A stretch of DNA of 64,000 nt, taken from NCBI GenBank assembly GCA_905221605.1, contig CAJNDS010002082.1, positions 389,501 through 453,500 on the forward strand, written 5' to 3'. The notes beneath the pieces were generated by a model. The model was not told the DNA's origin. It searched no databases and saw only the letters and a program-made list of their open reading frames with translations. Every line of letters starts with the position of its first letter. Position 1 is the first letter of the stretch. Origin of the DNA: Symbiodinium natans (Eukaryota; Sar; Dinophyceae; Suessiales; Symbiodiniaceae). Of the stretch, positions 11,173 through 22,927 are shown piece after piece. A program made the position numbers and the translations under genes.

Positions 11173-12620
11173 TTATGTGCTCATCGCAGCTGTCGATGTA
11201 TATTGAGTCCTGGGATAATCATGCGCCAAACCTGCGGCTCGGATGAAGGCGATGCCATAGCCGGGCTGCGCGTTGAAAACTCGTGTGGCGATTAGCACCG
11301 CTTCTTTCTGGCCACGAAAGTTGGCGATAGGGTGCTGAGGCGTGAAAAACGGTGTGGGCAGGGGTGCCTCGGAATCCTCAGCCTCTGGCCGATCCCAGTA
11401 AAAGCTCCAGGCGGCAGCATTGATTTGAGGACTTGACAGCAAGTACTCTTGGAAGGATGCAAACGCCGAGTGTGTGGCCCCGTCAAGGCACATATCAGAC
11501 GGGAGCTCACCATGGCTGTTGCGAACCCAGATGGGTGCACCAGCCTGGACGGCACATGCCATTTCACACGAGACAGCTCTCCTCGATCCCTTGTGCGTCT
11601 GTCAGATAAACATCTGCTTCATTCACTCAGAGCTTGGGACACTTGCGACATGACAGTATTCATTCCCAGGGATCCCCAGCAATTGGTGCTAGATCTGGCC
11701 TTGAGCAGGAGCACCACAATGCTGCAGCGCGACATGCGGGCGGCCACGTGCAACGGCGTCCACCCCGCCACGTCGGCGCGGTCCAAGGACGGCCGGTGCC
11801 GGAGCAACTCGGAGACCACGCTGCCGGAGCCACTTCGGCAGGCCACCTAAGTTAAGAATGTACAGGCATATAGGCCTCCTATAAAAGACTACTCTTGAAT
11901 GAGAGTGAACTGTCCAACATCCCAGGATACGGGGGCCAGTTGCACGAGGCTCGCTCCAAAGCCTCCCTGCCGAGGTGATCTACTGAATCTAGTGTAGTTC
12001 GTCGCAAGGGTCGAAAAAGTCCGGGATTCTGATCACCTCCAAGGCACGTGCAAGCCGGTGGTGCTGTTGGAATCATGGGTACTCGGGGAAGCCCCAAAGC
12101 GCAGCACCCATCTCAACGCCACAAGGTTTGAGGTGCCACAGAAAACCAGAAAGTGCCTCGGTGACTTGTTGGTTCAAGCTGTAACGGACCGATTAGAAAC
12201 GTCCATAAATAAGTGAAAGATGAAAAGCAACAACTTCAAGGCTGAGGGGCCTGTCCAGCAACTTCAGGTTCTGCAACGTCTCGGGGAAAATGGCGCCTGC
12301 AGGGCACTCCACTTCGATAACTTCCTCATCGAAGGTTCCGCATTGCCCGTGGCTTGGTATAGCCTCGGACAGGGCACAAACGGTCGAGCGCGTGCTCCCA
12401 AGGTGCGTTTATGTTACCAGAAGGCTTCGGAGCTACTTCAGGAGAAAAGAAAGCCTCTGGCCCCACAAAAGCTGATATCAGCTGATATCATTTTTAGCCA
12501 CGTAGCCGTCACCAAGTCCAGGTACGTCTGCCCATCACGGTCGCAGGCGTGCGGTGACAGGCACCAGGGCTTCTCAGCGCAGCTCCGCGCTGCGCCCATA
12601 AGTCATCTTTCAAGAGAAAG
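11173..12620 (-). CDS. Ankyrin-repeat protein, 5' end unresolved
   Basis: Two adjoining exons are clear. 11846-11700 encodes SVVSELLRHRPSLDRADVAG followed by WTPLHVAARMSRCSIVVLLL, a textbook ankyrin repeat with the TPLH turn. 11544-11173 resumes the next repeat with GAPIWVRNSHGELPSDMCLD and continues to IAFIRAAGLAHDYP and a TAA stop at 11173-11175. The junction reads CTCAAG|GC...CCAG|GC, so the intron would be of the GC-AG type. Upstream, 12360-12215 carries FDEEVIEVECPAGAIFPETL and QNLKLLDRPLSLEVVAF, which reads like a leucine-rich segment. 12560-12480 carries DRDGQTYLDLVTATWL. Both may be 5' exons of the same gene. Ankyrin proteins are protein-binding adaptors, and no catalytic domain is visible. 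Confidence 0.6.
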
Positions 12621-15050
12621 GCTGTCTTCCATCCGGAAGTCAAGGTATCAATTTATCGGACGTCGGAAGTTGCAGGGCTACTGGGGGAAATGGTCGTCTA
12701 CAGACTCGAAGGCGGGCTGTCGATGCAGCTGGCAATTGCATAGTCCTTGCTGATTTGGCTTGCGGTCTGTGTAAAGGTCTGCTGTTGTGCTCATAGAGTC
12801 GAACAAGAGCCTACGCTACACGGACGCGCGAAGGTAGAGGAGCCAAGCACGGTCCAAGTCAAGCACGGTCCACATCGGTCCACATCCCACACAGGCTGAA
12901 CATCTCGCCTTCGCTTCCCTAAGCTAGTTCGAACGCGAGTGTCACGAGCGGCCAGAAGCGAGCCGGCAGCGCCGCGGCGAGCCCCAAGGCACCACGCGAA
13001 GCCTGGGAGCTCCGGGCCGGCCATCGCAGTCACAGTGGCGTTCAACAGCGGCGTGGCTCTTGGAAAACACCTTTTGAACCCTTGAAAGGCCTGTTCACCT
13101 GTTCATATTACTTTGTGCTGAGAAATGGTCCCTCAGAGCCTCGCCTGGGACGTGGTGGACTTGGCGGATGGCAGGCCTGAAAACAGCTGTGCCATGCCGC
13201 CGGTGCCATGTTTTCCAGCAAAACACAAGCAGGCTCACGCGGGCAGCGACTGGGCGTCGCCCCACATGCCACGCTGGCCATGCCTTCGAATCGAAGCGGA
13301 ATATCAAGACTGTCAAGGCTGGACGGACGGCAAAGTAGGCAGCACCGCAGCACCCCCACCCCTCCCCCCCGCGACTAAGGGCAAGTCGCTGGTCACATGC
13401 CAACGGCAGCGTGCCTGGCAGACAAGCGAGCTCTGAAGTGCATCGCGGCATCAGAGAGGTCCCTGAGCACAACATGTTTTTGGAGAAAGAAATCAGGGGA
13501 TTCAGTGGCAAGATCTGAGATCGACTCCTGGCGTCACCATGGTGTACCACACCACACCTCGAAAGGAAGAACGTCTCAACCCTTCAAGCTGCCGCTTAAG
13601 GAACATGCGGAACATGATGTCTGATCCGAGGTGCTCAGTTGACGACGCTTTCCCGGAAGTCCAGCAGAAAGTCGGGGGAAATATGGCGTTGGGAGGGAAC
13701 TGTTCCTTTCTCTGCGGTAGCACCACATTGTCGAGTTTTCACTCTCAATGGGCTTCAGGCTCTGACGAAGGGGCAGTTCATGGGCGGTTTGTGGCCACTG
13801 GGCTCTCTAGGGCATTTATGGGAATGCCATGATACTCCATGCTGCCATGGCAGCTGAGCCGAAATTCAAGCGCGCAATCACACTGCTCTCGTGTGTCGGA
13901 CACCGAGAAAGGACCTACTATAGTATAAACTGACTTTATGAACTTCGTTCATGCCAGAGCAGTCTTCCCCGAGCAAACAAATTGAGGGCACCTGGTCGGG
14001 GCTGAAGTGCAGGAAGGCCGCGGACGCGCTTGTGACACCTTTGCGCTCACTCTCAGAGGGCGTCGCATGCAGAAGGGAAGGGAAGGGGCGGGCCCCCTGC
14101 CTCCCCCCAACCCTCCCCCCTTCCTCCGACTCAAAAAACTAAGCACTGCGCCACTGCACTCCATCAAAAGGACATGTTTCCCCCCAGGTCCCCGTGCCGC
14201 GGCTGCGCAAGCACCGGAGAACTTTGCCCAGGTAGTCCATGGCCACCTGAGAGATTCACACTGAGACCCACCCTCTGACTCTCCTCTGGAAGAAATACAA
14301 CAACTCAGAGGCTCTGGGAGGAGCTCCGCCCCCGTGGCAAAGTTCGAATGGCCTGGAGAGCAGACGTAGAAAACAACAGTCAGAGAGCTGCTTCTGAGTG
14401 GAACTGCTTTAAATATTGTTCTTCGGAAGTCTTCGGAACTTCCGGGGGCCCCCACCTTGTGCCAAGCCAAAGGGTTCCAAGATGGTGAACAAGGCTGCAC
14501 GATCTGCAGAGGCTTCGGGTTCGAAGCCCTAACATGTACGTATCCCGTAGACACTGCACATATCTGCACAGAATACTGCGACAAGAACACACAGGCGACA
14601 CTACACAAAGACCAAGGGGCAAGGAGAATCACAGGCAGCACAGGCTAATCATTTAAGTTACCAGCAACATAGCAACGGTGCAATGCCAGCAGCCGCTTTA
14701 CTCGCAACAACCAAGCAGGATAGGGGCAAGACCGCAATATCAACGTTCGTAGCATGGCATCAGGCAGTAGTTAACCAGCACAAACATGATGTATTGGCAA
14801 AACTGCAGTAGCGGGAAAGCTAGCACAAAAACAGAGTGTCGTGGAGGATGTCGTCTGTGGCTCCGTCTGTAAAGCCCCCACCCCCCCTCGGCTCAGAAGA
14901 GGGTGGGGGGTTAGTATGATGGGAAGAGGGGGGGTGGGTTTCGTCTCAGTTGAAAGCGCCTCCCGTTTCCAGCGCCCGCCAGAGTCCGAGGCCGCGCTGT
15001 GACGACCTGAGGACCTCAGCACAAGAGCAGCGAAGGCGAAAGAGCAGTCG
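12621..15050. other. Long stretch with only weak coding signals
   Basis: Several open frames exist on the minus strand (13045-12791, 13550-13095, 13726-13502, 14641-13949), but none gives a family pattern. Short protein-like pieces such as MDYLGKVLRCLRSRG (~14245-14200) and SDIMFRMFLKRQLEG (~13630-13585) could be exons. No RNA gene or mobile element was recognised. 14875-14940 is a short C-rich then G-rich tract. Confidence 0.3.
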
Positions 15051-15149
15051 GTTGCCGACTCTTCTAGCATTTGCGGGCTCTTCTCCTTTTTTCCTCACAC
15101 AGCATACTATATTGCATGGGCAGTTTTGCGGCATTCTCTCAGAACATGC

Positions 15150-15200
15150 ACATTGCACATACGTGCACATACGTGCACATACGTGCACTTACGTGCACAC
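15150..15200. repeat. ACGTGCACAT short tandem repeat
   Basis: Four to five copies of a 10-bp unit (acgtgcacat and variants) at 15150-15200. It lies just downstream, in transcription sense, of a minus-strand exon. Confidence 0.85.
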
Positions 15201-15770
15201 CTTAGCCTCATCTTTGCTTGCCTGGCCTCCCCAAATTCAGAACTCCACAAGCAGGGTCTCCCACATGCCTTGTTTACAAGATTTAAGGGCCCCGGCATCC
15301 CGCAGCAGGCCATGTTGCTGCTGCAGCTTCTCCAGCTCACGAGCACACTCCTTCAGATGATTCGCTTGATTTTGCTTGCCCCCCACTCCCCTCGATTGGC
15401 TTCTGAAGATTCTACACATGACATGGGCAGAGCGCGCGCCTTGTGCTGCCAGCTGGAGATGGCCATACGGGCGATTGGCGACATGTCCAGTTGCCCATCC
15501 TGCAGAGGTTGGGATTCGGAAAACTCGATGGCCCTGAACTTGGCCCTGAACCTTTCTTCGCTCAATGCCTCAGCGGATTGCTGCCAAGTCATCAGTCAGA
15601 AGAGATACAGAAGTGCCACAGCTGCTGAATATGTGTGACGATGTCCATGTCTAGTGATGGTTCATTTCGTGCAATGGGAGCCACAGCCCCAGTTTGAAGC
15701 AAACACGCCCTGCCTTTCGCCTTCCTGTGTGATCCCTTGGATGGTGTGCGCTGTCCGGAAGGGTTCGTGG
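15200..15770 (-). CDS. Exons of an unrecognised helical protein
   Basis: Three minus-strand exons with protein-like composition. 15700-15627 carries GAVAPIARNEPSLDMDIVTH then IQQL. 15586-15468 carries QSAEALSEERFRAKFRAIEF and QPLQDGQLDMSPIARMAISS. 15365-15235 carries LKECARELEKLQQQHGLLRD, a short coiled-coil heptad stretch, followed by MWETLLVEF. The border from HIQQL to QSAEAL fits an intron ending TTGGCAG. It may be the 3' part of the gene whose exons lie at 15.99-16.87 kb. No domain family was recognised. Confidence 0.45.
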
Positions 15771-15987
15771 TGTTTCCTTGTGGGTTGTCTTGTCCGTGGT
15801 GTGGGCATGACGGGCTGTCCAAAAAGTTTCCTAATTAAAGTTTTGTCTGGCCCAATGTTTTCTCATGTGGCGTTTCTCTGCAGACTGCCTCCTGCCACCA
15901 GCAAGACACTGGCCAGACACTAGTATTTGTCGGCGCTCAAACAAGAGCCCCGCTCCTGAGCCCTGAGCCTCGGCTCCTCAAGTACGA

Positions 15988-16866
15988 TTAATAACCCTGT
16001 GCCCTCCAAGCCAAACACCCCTCATCCGTATCATCCGTAAGGGCAACGAAGGGACACGGTGGGGCCTGCAGCTCAGCGCCCTCGCGCGGCAAGGAGGCTT
16101 CGTACTCGCGCTGCTTTGCCTCGGCGAACCACTTTTTGCGAATATCTCGGCCACTCATTTTGTTCAGTTGGTAGCATGCAAAGTGGCCGTGCCCAGGCAC
16201 GCCAGGCAGGAATGCAGCGCCTCTCTGTCACGCTCAGTAGGGGCCTTGCCCAAACCTGCAGAAAGGCAGTGGGATTCTCTGGCTGGCTTGCGATGCAGTC
16301 CACAGCCTCAACAAGGTCGTGGCATGGGCACAGGGTCCCCACATGCTTGCGAGCTGATGAGCTGAGAATGGGACCACTGCACTGAGGATGGGCTCAAGGT
16401 GTTCTGCGAAATACCTTTTTGAAACACAACTCAGCTCCACGGCTTCGTGGTTTCACACAAGGATGCCACGAGAGTCCATGTCATGTAGGACTGCTGCTGC
16501 TCGACTGGCACATTCTCCGGCTTGTGCTTCAAACAGCCATCAACCTGGCAAGAGGCGGCACAGCATCCTTGAAAATCAGCCTTTTGATATATCAGCTTAA
16601 ACAGCTCAGAGGACTCTGCTACAGCTAACTCACGAGCCGAGAGGCAACGTCGATGAGGGCTTCGCGAAAGGAGTCGTCGAACTGGTGAAATGGGGCCTCA
16701 ATAAACGACCGGGCCAGAAATTTACTTGAAGGAGTGTGTAAGCCATATATGTATTTATGCACTACACTCTGGTAAGCCTGCCTTAAGCCCTAGCCTGCGA
16801 AGCTGCCGGTGACCGAGGCCACCACGTCACCGATCTTGGCGTCCTCGCTTGAAGCGGTTGAGGGTC
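15988..16866 (-). CDS. Exons of an unrecognised protein
   Basis: Minus-strand exons in order: SSEDAKIGDVVASVTGSFAG (~16850-16793); FLARSFIEAPFHQFDD and SFREALIDVASRL (~16725-16637), followed by a good GTGAGT donor; ELSCVSKRYFAEHLEPI (~16437-16387); DLVEAVDCIASQPENPTAFL (~16325-16258); MSGRDIRKKWFAEAKQREYE, then CPFVALTDDTDEGCLAW, ending at 15988. Composition and the splice site support real coding. I cannot name the family. It may be one gene with the cluster at 15.2-15.77 kb. Confidence 0.5.
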
Positions 16867-17270
16867 TGGCTTCAGGCTTACAGACCTACATCCACAGTAT
16901 ACACCGTATACATAACTAGGCCAGCAACCTTCTGTACATGTTCTGCGTGCATCGGACTTCCGATTTGCTTACTTCGTCGGGTGCCCTGTGCGCCTTAATG
17001 GCACTGCAAGCCCTCTGCCACCACTACGTGCGAAGGGTGCGTTTGTTGATGACAAAAAATAGTCGACACAAATGCAGCCGCATCAAAGAACATGAGCGGT
17101 CCTGCGCATGACCCGCTTTGCTGGACATCTCCCATTGCGGGCCTGTCCGTGCAATCCTGGCAAGGCTCTCTGACATCACTTGAGCCGAAACCAGGGTTAG
17201 TCTTTGATTTCTGCCACGGCCGAAAGAATCAAGCCGTCACTGCAGCAACATTTAGCAGTTTAGCATCCGC
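16867..17270. other. Spacer, no gene seen
   Basis: No exon I can support. A small direct repeat (gtatacaccgtatacataac) lies near 16897. Confidence 0.35.
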
Positions 17271-17279
17271 AGAATCCAC

Positions 17280-18220
17280 AGTGCCGACATGTGCCGACGT
17301 CTTTTCTCGAGGCATCGCGCCCTTACCCTTCGGGTGCCACTCGAGCTTGCGCTTCGGCGACATCCTGTTGCATGGCCGCCATGGCCCGGCTGCAAAGACG
17401 GATGATGCCACAATGCAGCTCCAACCTGCGCGGCGTCACCCATGTAGAAGAAGACCAGCTCGTCGCCGTCCTCCGTGAATGTGACCGTGCCTTGCTGCCT
17501 GTGGCATAGTACAAGACATTACAAGACTGTGTCCTTGAAGGGAGTATCACGTATGCGGACCTGACTTGTCGGGACTGACGCTTCGCTGAACATCGCTGTG
17601 CTGTGTCATGCGGCATGTCATGCAGCATAGCCGTCAGCTGCCTCGTCTTCCAAGATCCAGTTCGCTGGGAAGTTCCGCAAGCCCTGGCCATGAGTCTTCT
17701 CGCTTGGCTTCTCCTTTGCCACGATGATGCTCTCCACCTACTCGACTCGCGGCATCAGTGCATCCCAGTGCATCCCAATTGGGGGCACTCGTGGGCATCT
17801 GTTGACAAACCGCGCGCCTTCAAGCCAGGCAAACGAAGTGCCAGCCAGTGTTTGGCCTGCTTCACCGTCTGTGAAGGCCTGAGGCCTCAGGTGAGTCTCT
17901 GTCAAAAGTATCTCGCCTCCGTGTCGCCTGGGCCATGCTGTGCCCCCAAATTCTTGGGGTTCCGAGGCTTCGGGCAGATATCGCAAAACTTGCCTCAGCG
18001 GCAACGACACGCGGCTTGGATGCTTTTTGTTGTCGGAGGGCTCGGGCCCAGACTATCGTCAATCGGCGACAGAGCATAGAGCACCACTGGCTCCTCCCAG
18101 CGCTAGAGGCCGACAAAGCCCGGAATCGACATGTCTTTGAGCCAGCCTCATCGCCCGATCGCACCTCCTCCAAAAGTGGCCCTGCACATAGCTCAGAATC
18201 AAGTTCCATCATCGTCAACT
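17280..18220 (-). CDS. Exons of an unrecognised protein
   Basis: Minus-strand exons: an ATG-started stretch at 18218 with MMELDSELCAGPLLEEVRSG; 17990-17740 with RYLPEASEPQEFGGTAWPRR, EILLTETHLRPQAFTDGEAG and GTSFAWLEGARFV, a long soluble-protein-like exon; ~17690-17635 with GLRNFPANWILEDEAADGYA; ~17500-17430 with GTVTFTEDGDELVFFYMGDA; and ~17400-17290 with MQQDVAEAQARVAPEG. The exon series is coherent in strand and spacing, but I do not recognise the family. The 18218 start is only the first available ATG. Confidence 0.45.
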
Positions 18221-19030
18221 TCCATCGTCTTCCTTTGATTCGGTAGGTAGTTGGCCTGGCTGGTTAAAACCAGGTCCTTCCACCTCAGGGGACGAGCAAT
18301 ACGCGCCTTACGTGCCATGCACGGATGCGAAGAATCTCAGCCGACCAGCAGCCATCCCGGCTTGTCGCCGACCAACCTGGTCAGGAAATCCAAGCCCTGA
18401 AGCCCGCGTAACAATGAGGCGTTCACTGGCGTTCACGGGTTTAGGTTCGTGAATCAGGCCCGGAGCCCCAGAGACACCTGTTCAAGACTGCCGACAATGG
18501 CTCCTCCGCCGAGCCCAGAACGCTCCACAAACAGCCCATACAAAGATGGAAGAAAAGGAACGCGAAGAAATGATGCATGTATAAATCATACGAGCAGTTG
18601 AAGACCATAGATGGCAACCCTTGAGAACCCCCCCCCGGCCCTCTGGCATCCGGGTGCCCTGCTCGAGCCAAAGGCCGCCAGCAGGGCCCTGCCATGTCCG
18701 GCCCGTGCTCTGAACCTCTCAGAGGGTTTGGGGGAGGCAAACTTTACTGAGGTTTTGAGAGCAGTTTCGCAGGATCTTTCTCTTTAGGTGGCTTTTGGGT
18801 GGCTGCCACAGGGGCAAAGGTTGGATGGAGCATGTACAAGTGTGAGGCACGTCAGAGTGCATTTGCATGGTGATATTGGTCTTGTGAAGTGCGCAGTGAA
18901 CTTACTTCAGGCTTTGGCCAAGGGCTTCTCTCGGTGTCTTGTCACTCTTGTCACATGAGTGTGCTAAAGAAGCTGGGCCCGGGGCCTTCGTTCCCACCTT
19001 CCTGTTCAACTTGATGACCTCCCGATGCAG
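18221..19030. other. Mostly non-coding; one possible membrane exon
   Basis: A minus-strand frame at 18630-18460 contains a hydrophobic run (HHFFAFLFFHLCMGCLWSV) that could be a membrane exon, but competing frames are equally open. Nothing else can be supported in this stretch. Confidence 0.25.
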
Positions 19031-19036
19031 AAAGTC

Positions 19037-19318
19037 TTAGGTCCCGCATGGTCTCTTACAGTTGAAACACGGCATCCCGACCGCCTTCTGTGAGGTCGGG
19101 TCTCTGCCCGGCTTTTTGAAAAGCGGCCCTTGCAGAACCCGGTATTCAACCGGCTTCACATCCTTCGTGTCCTCAGGAATCAAGCCCCAATAGTCCCCAA
19201 GGTGAGATTTAAAGGTGTGGAAATCAAGGGGCCCCGTCCGCTTCCGTCTCCGCCTTCGGACAAAGCGATTCTGCAGAACGACGCGCCAGACTCTAAACGA
19301 GGACTCTACAGAGGACAC
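19037..19318 (-). CDS. Basic exon of an unrecognised protein
   Basis: Continuous minus-strand coding of about 93 codons ending in a TGA at 19037-19039. It has FRVWRVVLQNRFVRRRRRKR, then PLDFHTFKSHLGDYWGLIPE, then VEYRVLQGPLFKKPGRDP, and finishes CFNCKRPCGT. The mixture of aromatic, acidic and basic residues is typical of real protein. It looks like a C-terminal exon; upstream exons were not found. No family was recognised. Confidence 0.5.
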   Translation of the reverse strand: MSSVESSFRVWRVVLQNRFVRRRRRKRTGPLDFHTFKSHLGDYWGLIPEDTKDVKPVEYRVLQGPLFKKPGRDPTSQKAVGMPCFNCKRPCGT

Positions 19319-19873
19319 ATGAGGACACTCTTGTGAGTACAGCGGTGCACGAAGGCGATGCCAGATCTGAGACTCACGCCATCAGAGGCGCAGCGTCTCC
19401 AAGAGCTTTATAATTGCTTTATATTGCCATGATTGCCATGCGCTCTCTGGAGAGCACAGCGCTGCACAAATTGCACATTGCCTAGTTACATGTTACGGTG
19501 AAAATAACGGTAAGCTGCTTCGCGGACAGGCTTTGTAGCGTGTATATCCACTCAGTTCCACATATATTGCAGGGCTGTGGAGCTTGGGTCTAGCAGGTCT
19601 TCGCAAGGTCGAGTGGAACCGCTCTTCGCATGAACGCTTTGAATAGTGCCAATGAAACAGCACCTGGCAACGAACACTACATGCGACTAAGCCCAACAGG
19701 ATGCAGGATGCAAGCCAACACCGTAGCAAATTTTGACATCTCATTGTCTTTTGCCCCAAACCTCATCTCAATGCCTTACCGTCCACATGCCGAGCCCAGC
19801 TACAATCGACGTTTCTTGGTTTCAGTGACCTTGGTCCAGTTGCATTTTTCCAAGTTTGCGCTTGAAAGCTCTT
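19319..19873. other. Spacer, no gene seen
   Basis: Open frames occur on both strands, but none has convincing composition or splice sites. Confidence 0.35.
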
Positions 19874-20395
19874 GTTATGACACGGGATGTCCGGCCAGAG
19901 GCAGGATTCACGGCATACTGTTATGATTGTTTAGGGTTTTTTATGATTTCGCAAATCCTCGGTTTATGATTGTACTTATGGATATGACACCACATATGTT
20001 TCTTTATGATTGGAAATATGTGGCGTAATATGATTTTTATATGATTCAGTGCATGATTGTTATGATTTGCTATGCTTTCTATCTGCTCAGGACCATGCAA
20101 GCCACACAAACCATGCAAAGCAAGACATCAAGTATGGCTAGTTTGGGAGATTCAACCCTGGGGGGGTTGGGGGGTGGGGGGGGGTTTGGGTGGTGGGGGG
20201 GGCGGGGAGGGGGGGGGGAGCGGAGAAGGGGAACAGCACCTGGCAACATAAAATCTGCAAAACAGAAATTGTGTTTTAATGGTTTTTTTTGATTTTTTTG
20301 ATGATTTTTTTTTGATTTTTATGACTATGGCAGTGACTATGGCCTGTTTGGCTCTCCACCCCCCACATCCTTGGCCCCTCCCCCCCATCAAGTGG
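19874..20395 (+). mobile_element. AT-rich TATGATT-type dispersed element, copy 1
   Basis: Begins with gttatgacacgggatgtccg and contains many spaced TTATGATT words on an AT-rich background that contrasts with the GC-rich surroundings. It then has a conserved block (ctatctgctcaggaccatgc and onward), a G-rich tract (20160-20225) and a second TGATTTTT-rich block ending near a C-rich run. The same order of blocks occurs in reverse orientation at 36505-36976. No terminal inverted repeats or transposase were recognised, so the class is unknown. The open frame across it is low complexity and not treated as a gene. Confidence 0.7.
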
Positions 20396-20593
20396 ACCGG
20401 TGGATGCTGCTGGCAGAGTCCCCCCCCCTCGCACAGAATCTCACAGAACCTCCACATCAATCTACTGAGGCCACATCCACTTACCACAAGGAAGGGGCCT
20501 CCAAACTGACATCGGCTTCCAGTCTCCCGAAGCTTCTTTTTTCTGGCGGGCTTTTGTCGCTTCTTGAGGCTCGAGCTCCAGCTACCTCTGCGA

Positions 20594-21380
20594 CTACGAA
20601 ATGGCGCACGACGATGGAACAGGCTCAGGCTGCAGCAACAATCCGATCGTCCTGTGCACACGGGTCGACGTCGCAGCCCAAGCCACTTCCAATGCTGGGA
20701 CAAGCGCGGCATAACTCTCCAAAGGAGAGGCCTCCGCCTCCCACAGGGTGGTCAATCTGTCCGCCGCCCATTGCTGCAGATGGACATCTTCGACCATCTG
20801 TGAAGAAAGCAAGAAGACCAGCATCGCGGGGAAAATTGGACGCTGGCAACGAGGATGGCGGATGTTTCACACTAGGCATGCCTCCTGCCAGCAAAGGATC
20901 CGGCTCATGCAGTGTAGCATCGGGAAGGAACGCCGACAAAATCTCTGCCGTTTGCCCCAGATGCCTCTATATCGGACTTCGATTTCCCCACATCGCTCTT
21001 CTTGACACCATCTCGATCCAAACCCGTCTTCGGAAGCCAAAGGCCGGCCTCGTAAGGGCAGCACCCCAGTAAAGTGAGGAGCAGCAGCGGAAGCTGACAG
21101 GCTGCAAAATTCTGCCAGGGCAAACTCAACTGTCACATCATGAGTGTTTGAGGCTGCGTCTTTGTACGCCTGCAGGTGCTTCAGCATCTCCTGAAAGCGC
21201 CAAGCTGCCACTGGCTCACCCTATCCAGTTGCAACGTTTCGGGCGCAGGTTCGGCTGAGACATACGGAAGCAGGTCAGGTCGAACTGCAGCAGAGACTCC
21301 ATGAGATATGCTGTGGCTGTCACCTGGCGCGGGAGTGAGTCGAACTCCATCCATTGCGGCAAGCTCGAATCTGAAACCCT
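20594..21380 (-). CDS. Helical exons, unrecognised; HEAT-like possible
   Basis: Minus-strand frames give DLLPYVSAEPAPETLQLDRV, then LGAFQEMLKHLQAYKDAASN and VTVEFALAEFCSLSASAAA (~21300-21090). Downstream, MLVFLLSSQMVEDVHLQQWA, LTTLWEAEASPLESYA and ALVPALEVAWAAT follow (~20824-20650). Alternating amphipathic helices suggest an alpha-solenoid such as a karyopherin-type HEAT protein, but this is pattern only. A competing frame upstream (QWMEFDSLPRQVTATAYLME, ~21360) may be a further exon. Confidence 0.35.
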
Positions 21381-21980
21381 TCGAAGTTCCATATATTGGT
21401 CAATCTGAAATTCAGAAAATCGACGATGTGTTTAGACATTGCCGGAGGCCAATTCCAGTGTAAGTTGCCTGTTCCTTTTGAGCCATTGCGACCGAGCTCC
21501 GCACCGATCTTGGAACGACAGCTTGACTGGAAGGAAATGAGGAAATGCTTAAGGCTCTTGAACGATACGCCCTCGCCCTTTTGCCTTCGTTGCCACGTCG
21601 TGTCTACACTGTCTACGCTCTACATCACTTTACCCATCACATCTATCCGATTCTCCTGCGCAGCTACTGCAGTCTACCCAAACGACTTGTCAGTGGCATG
21701 CCTGCGGCTGAGCTCCGCACTCCCTCCGGGAATGGGTTCTCAACTGTCCATCTTATACGAAAAGTCTCCACAAGTACACCATGAAACGGGTGCAGTATGT
21801 GGCGCCGAACATTCTTCAAGGATGCTGCTCTTCTCTCAAATTCGGAAATTCGAAAGGAGCAGGCTCGAGGCAATCCCATCAAGGCACGCGAATCGCATGC
21901 GCAAACTGCATGCGACCCGAGATTCTGCCGACGTACGTTGTATCACATTTGAGAGCAACAGCGGCAAGAGCTTCACTGCC
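21381..21980. other. Spacer, no gene seen
   Basis: A long plus-strand open frame spans this region, but its composition is not protein-like. No motif was recognised on either strand. Confidence 0.3.
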
Positions 21981-21989
21981 GGCGTGGTT

Positions 21990-22500
21990 CAAACTTGAGG
22001 TCCGGCGCCATGCTGCTGTACGTCTGACCATAGTTCCGGAGCCAGCGACAGACGAAGTCGGCCTCTCGTTGCAAAACGTCTCCGTGCATTCTCTGGCACA
22101 TGAGTCATCATGAGACCACCTCACCACGCGTACGTGTGTCACCTTGGCACAGCGCGCCCCCCAGGCTTCATGTCCCAGTTGCACGTCGGTTGTGCTGGCA
22201 CACGAAACATCTCAGAGTCAGGCGTGTGGTCCGCATGATGCCTTCAAAGAGCATGACCTAGCCACATGCCGTGCTGCTGCACAACAACTGGGATCGTGAG
22301 TTTGCATGTGTCCATGCCACTCGCCCTTTGCACTGCCGGAGAGTTGTGGGCTTGAACGCTCTGTTCATTTCGGATGTCCGGCGTTTCTACTCTCTCAAGA
22401 TTTCTGCGTTCACCGTATTCCAGCTGCACGGCTATGGGAACGCTCTCTAACTCTACCGGCAAAGCCAGCAAGCTGACTCTTGCACTTCCAACATGCACGT
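21990..22500 (-). CDS. Exons of an unrecognised protein
   Basis: Two stretches look like exons of one minus-strand gene. 22498-22244 reads MHVGSARVSLLALPVELESV, IAVQLEYGERRNLERVETPD and CKLTIPVVVQQHGMWLGHAL. 22109-21990 reads MHGDVLQREADFVCRWLRNY then GQTYSSMAPDLKFEP. No family is claimed; frame choice in the second stretch rests on composition. Confidence 0.35.
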
Positions 22501-22927
22501 TGCTGAGAGGATGTCAGCTGCTCATAAGCCAACCTCGGCCAACAACATCAATCCCAAGCTGCTGGTGCCCTTGTACATGCTGCAGATCTAATCGCAAGGT
22601 CGCCGGTGCGAATTGATGCTAGGTTTGGCGTGGTTTTTTTCTGGCGAACATGGCTTGGGGTAGTACAAAGGGTGACATCATGCGCTTGCTTGCAGCGCTG
22701 GACTTCGCATGTGGCTTGCGAGGTGACTTTGCTACGGAGCCTACCAACACTATACGATGGTCTACAGAAGTTTCGCAATTCTTCGTTGCTGTCGTCCGAG
22801 GTGCACAAGCTGCTGTGATGATAGGTGGGCAGCTCGCAGCATGTTGTAGCATATAGGCCCGCAGCCATGCAAAGTATGTAATGCAGAGGTTAGTTGCATG
22901 GCTGGCCGTGCGCTTGGGTTTTTCAAG

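Noticed and set aside
20152-20712. Long minus-strand frame ending in poly-Pro
   Set aside because: Runs through the G-rich and T-rich parts of the dispersed element. Low complexity, no motif.
20371-21072. 233-codon plus-strand frame
   Set aside because: Antisense to helical minus-strand exons with better composition. It begins inside the dispersed element.
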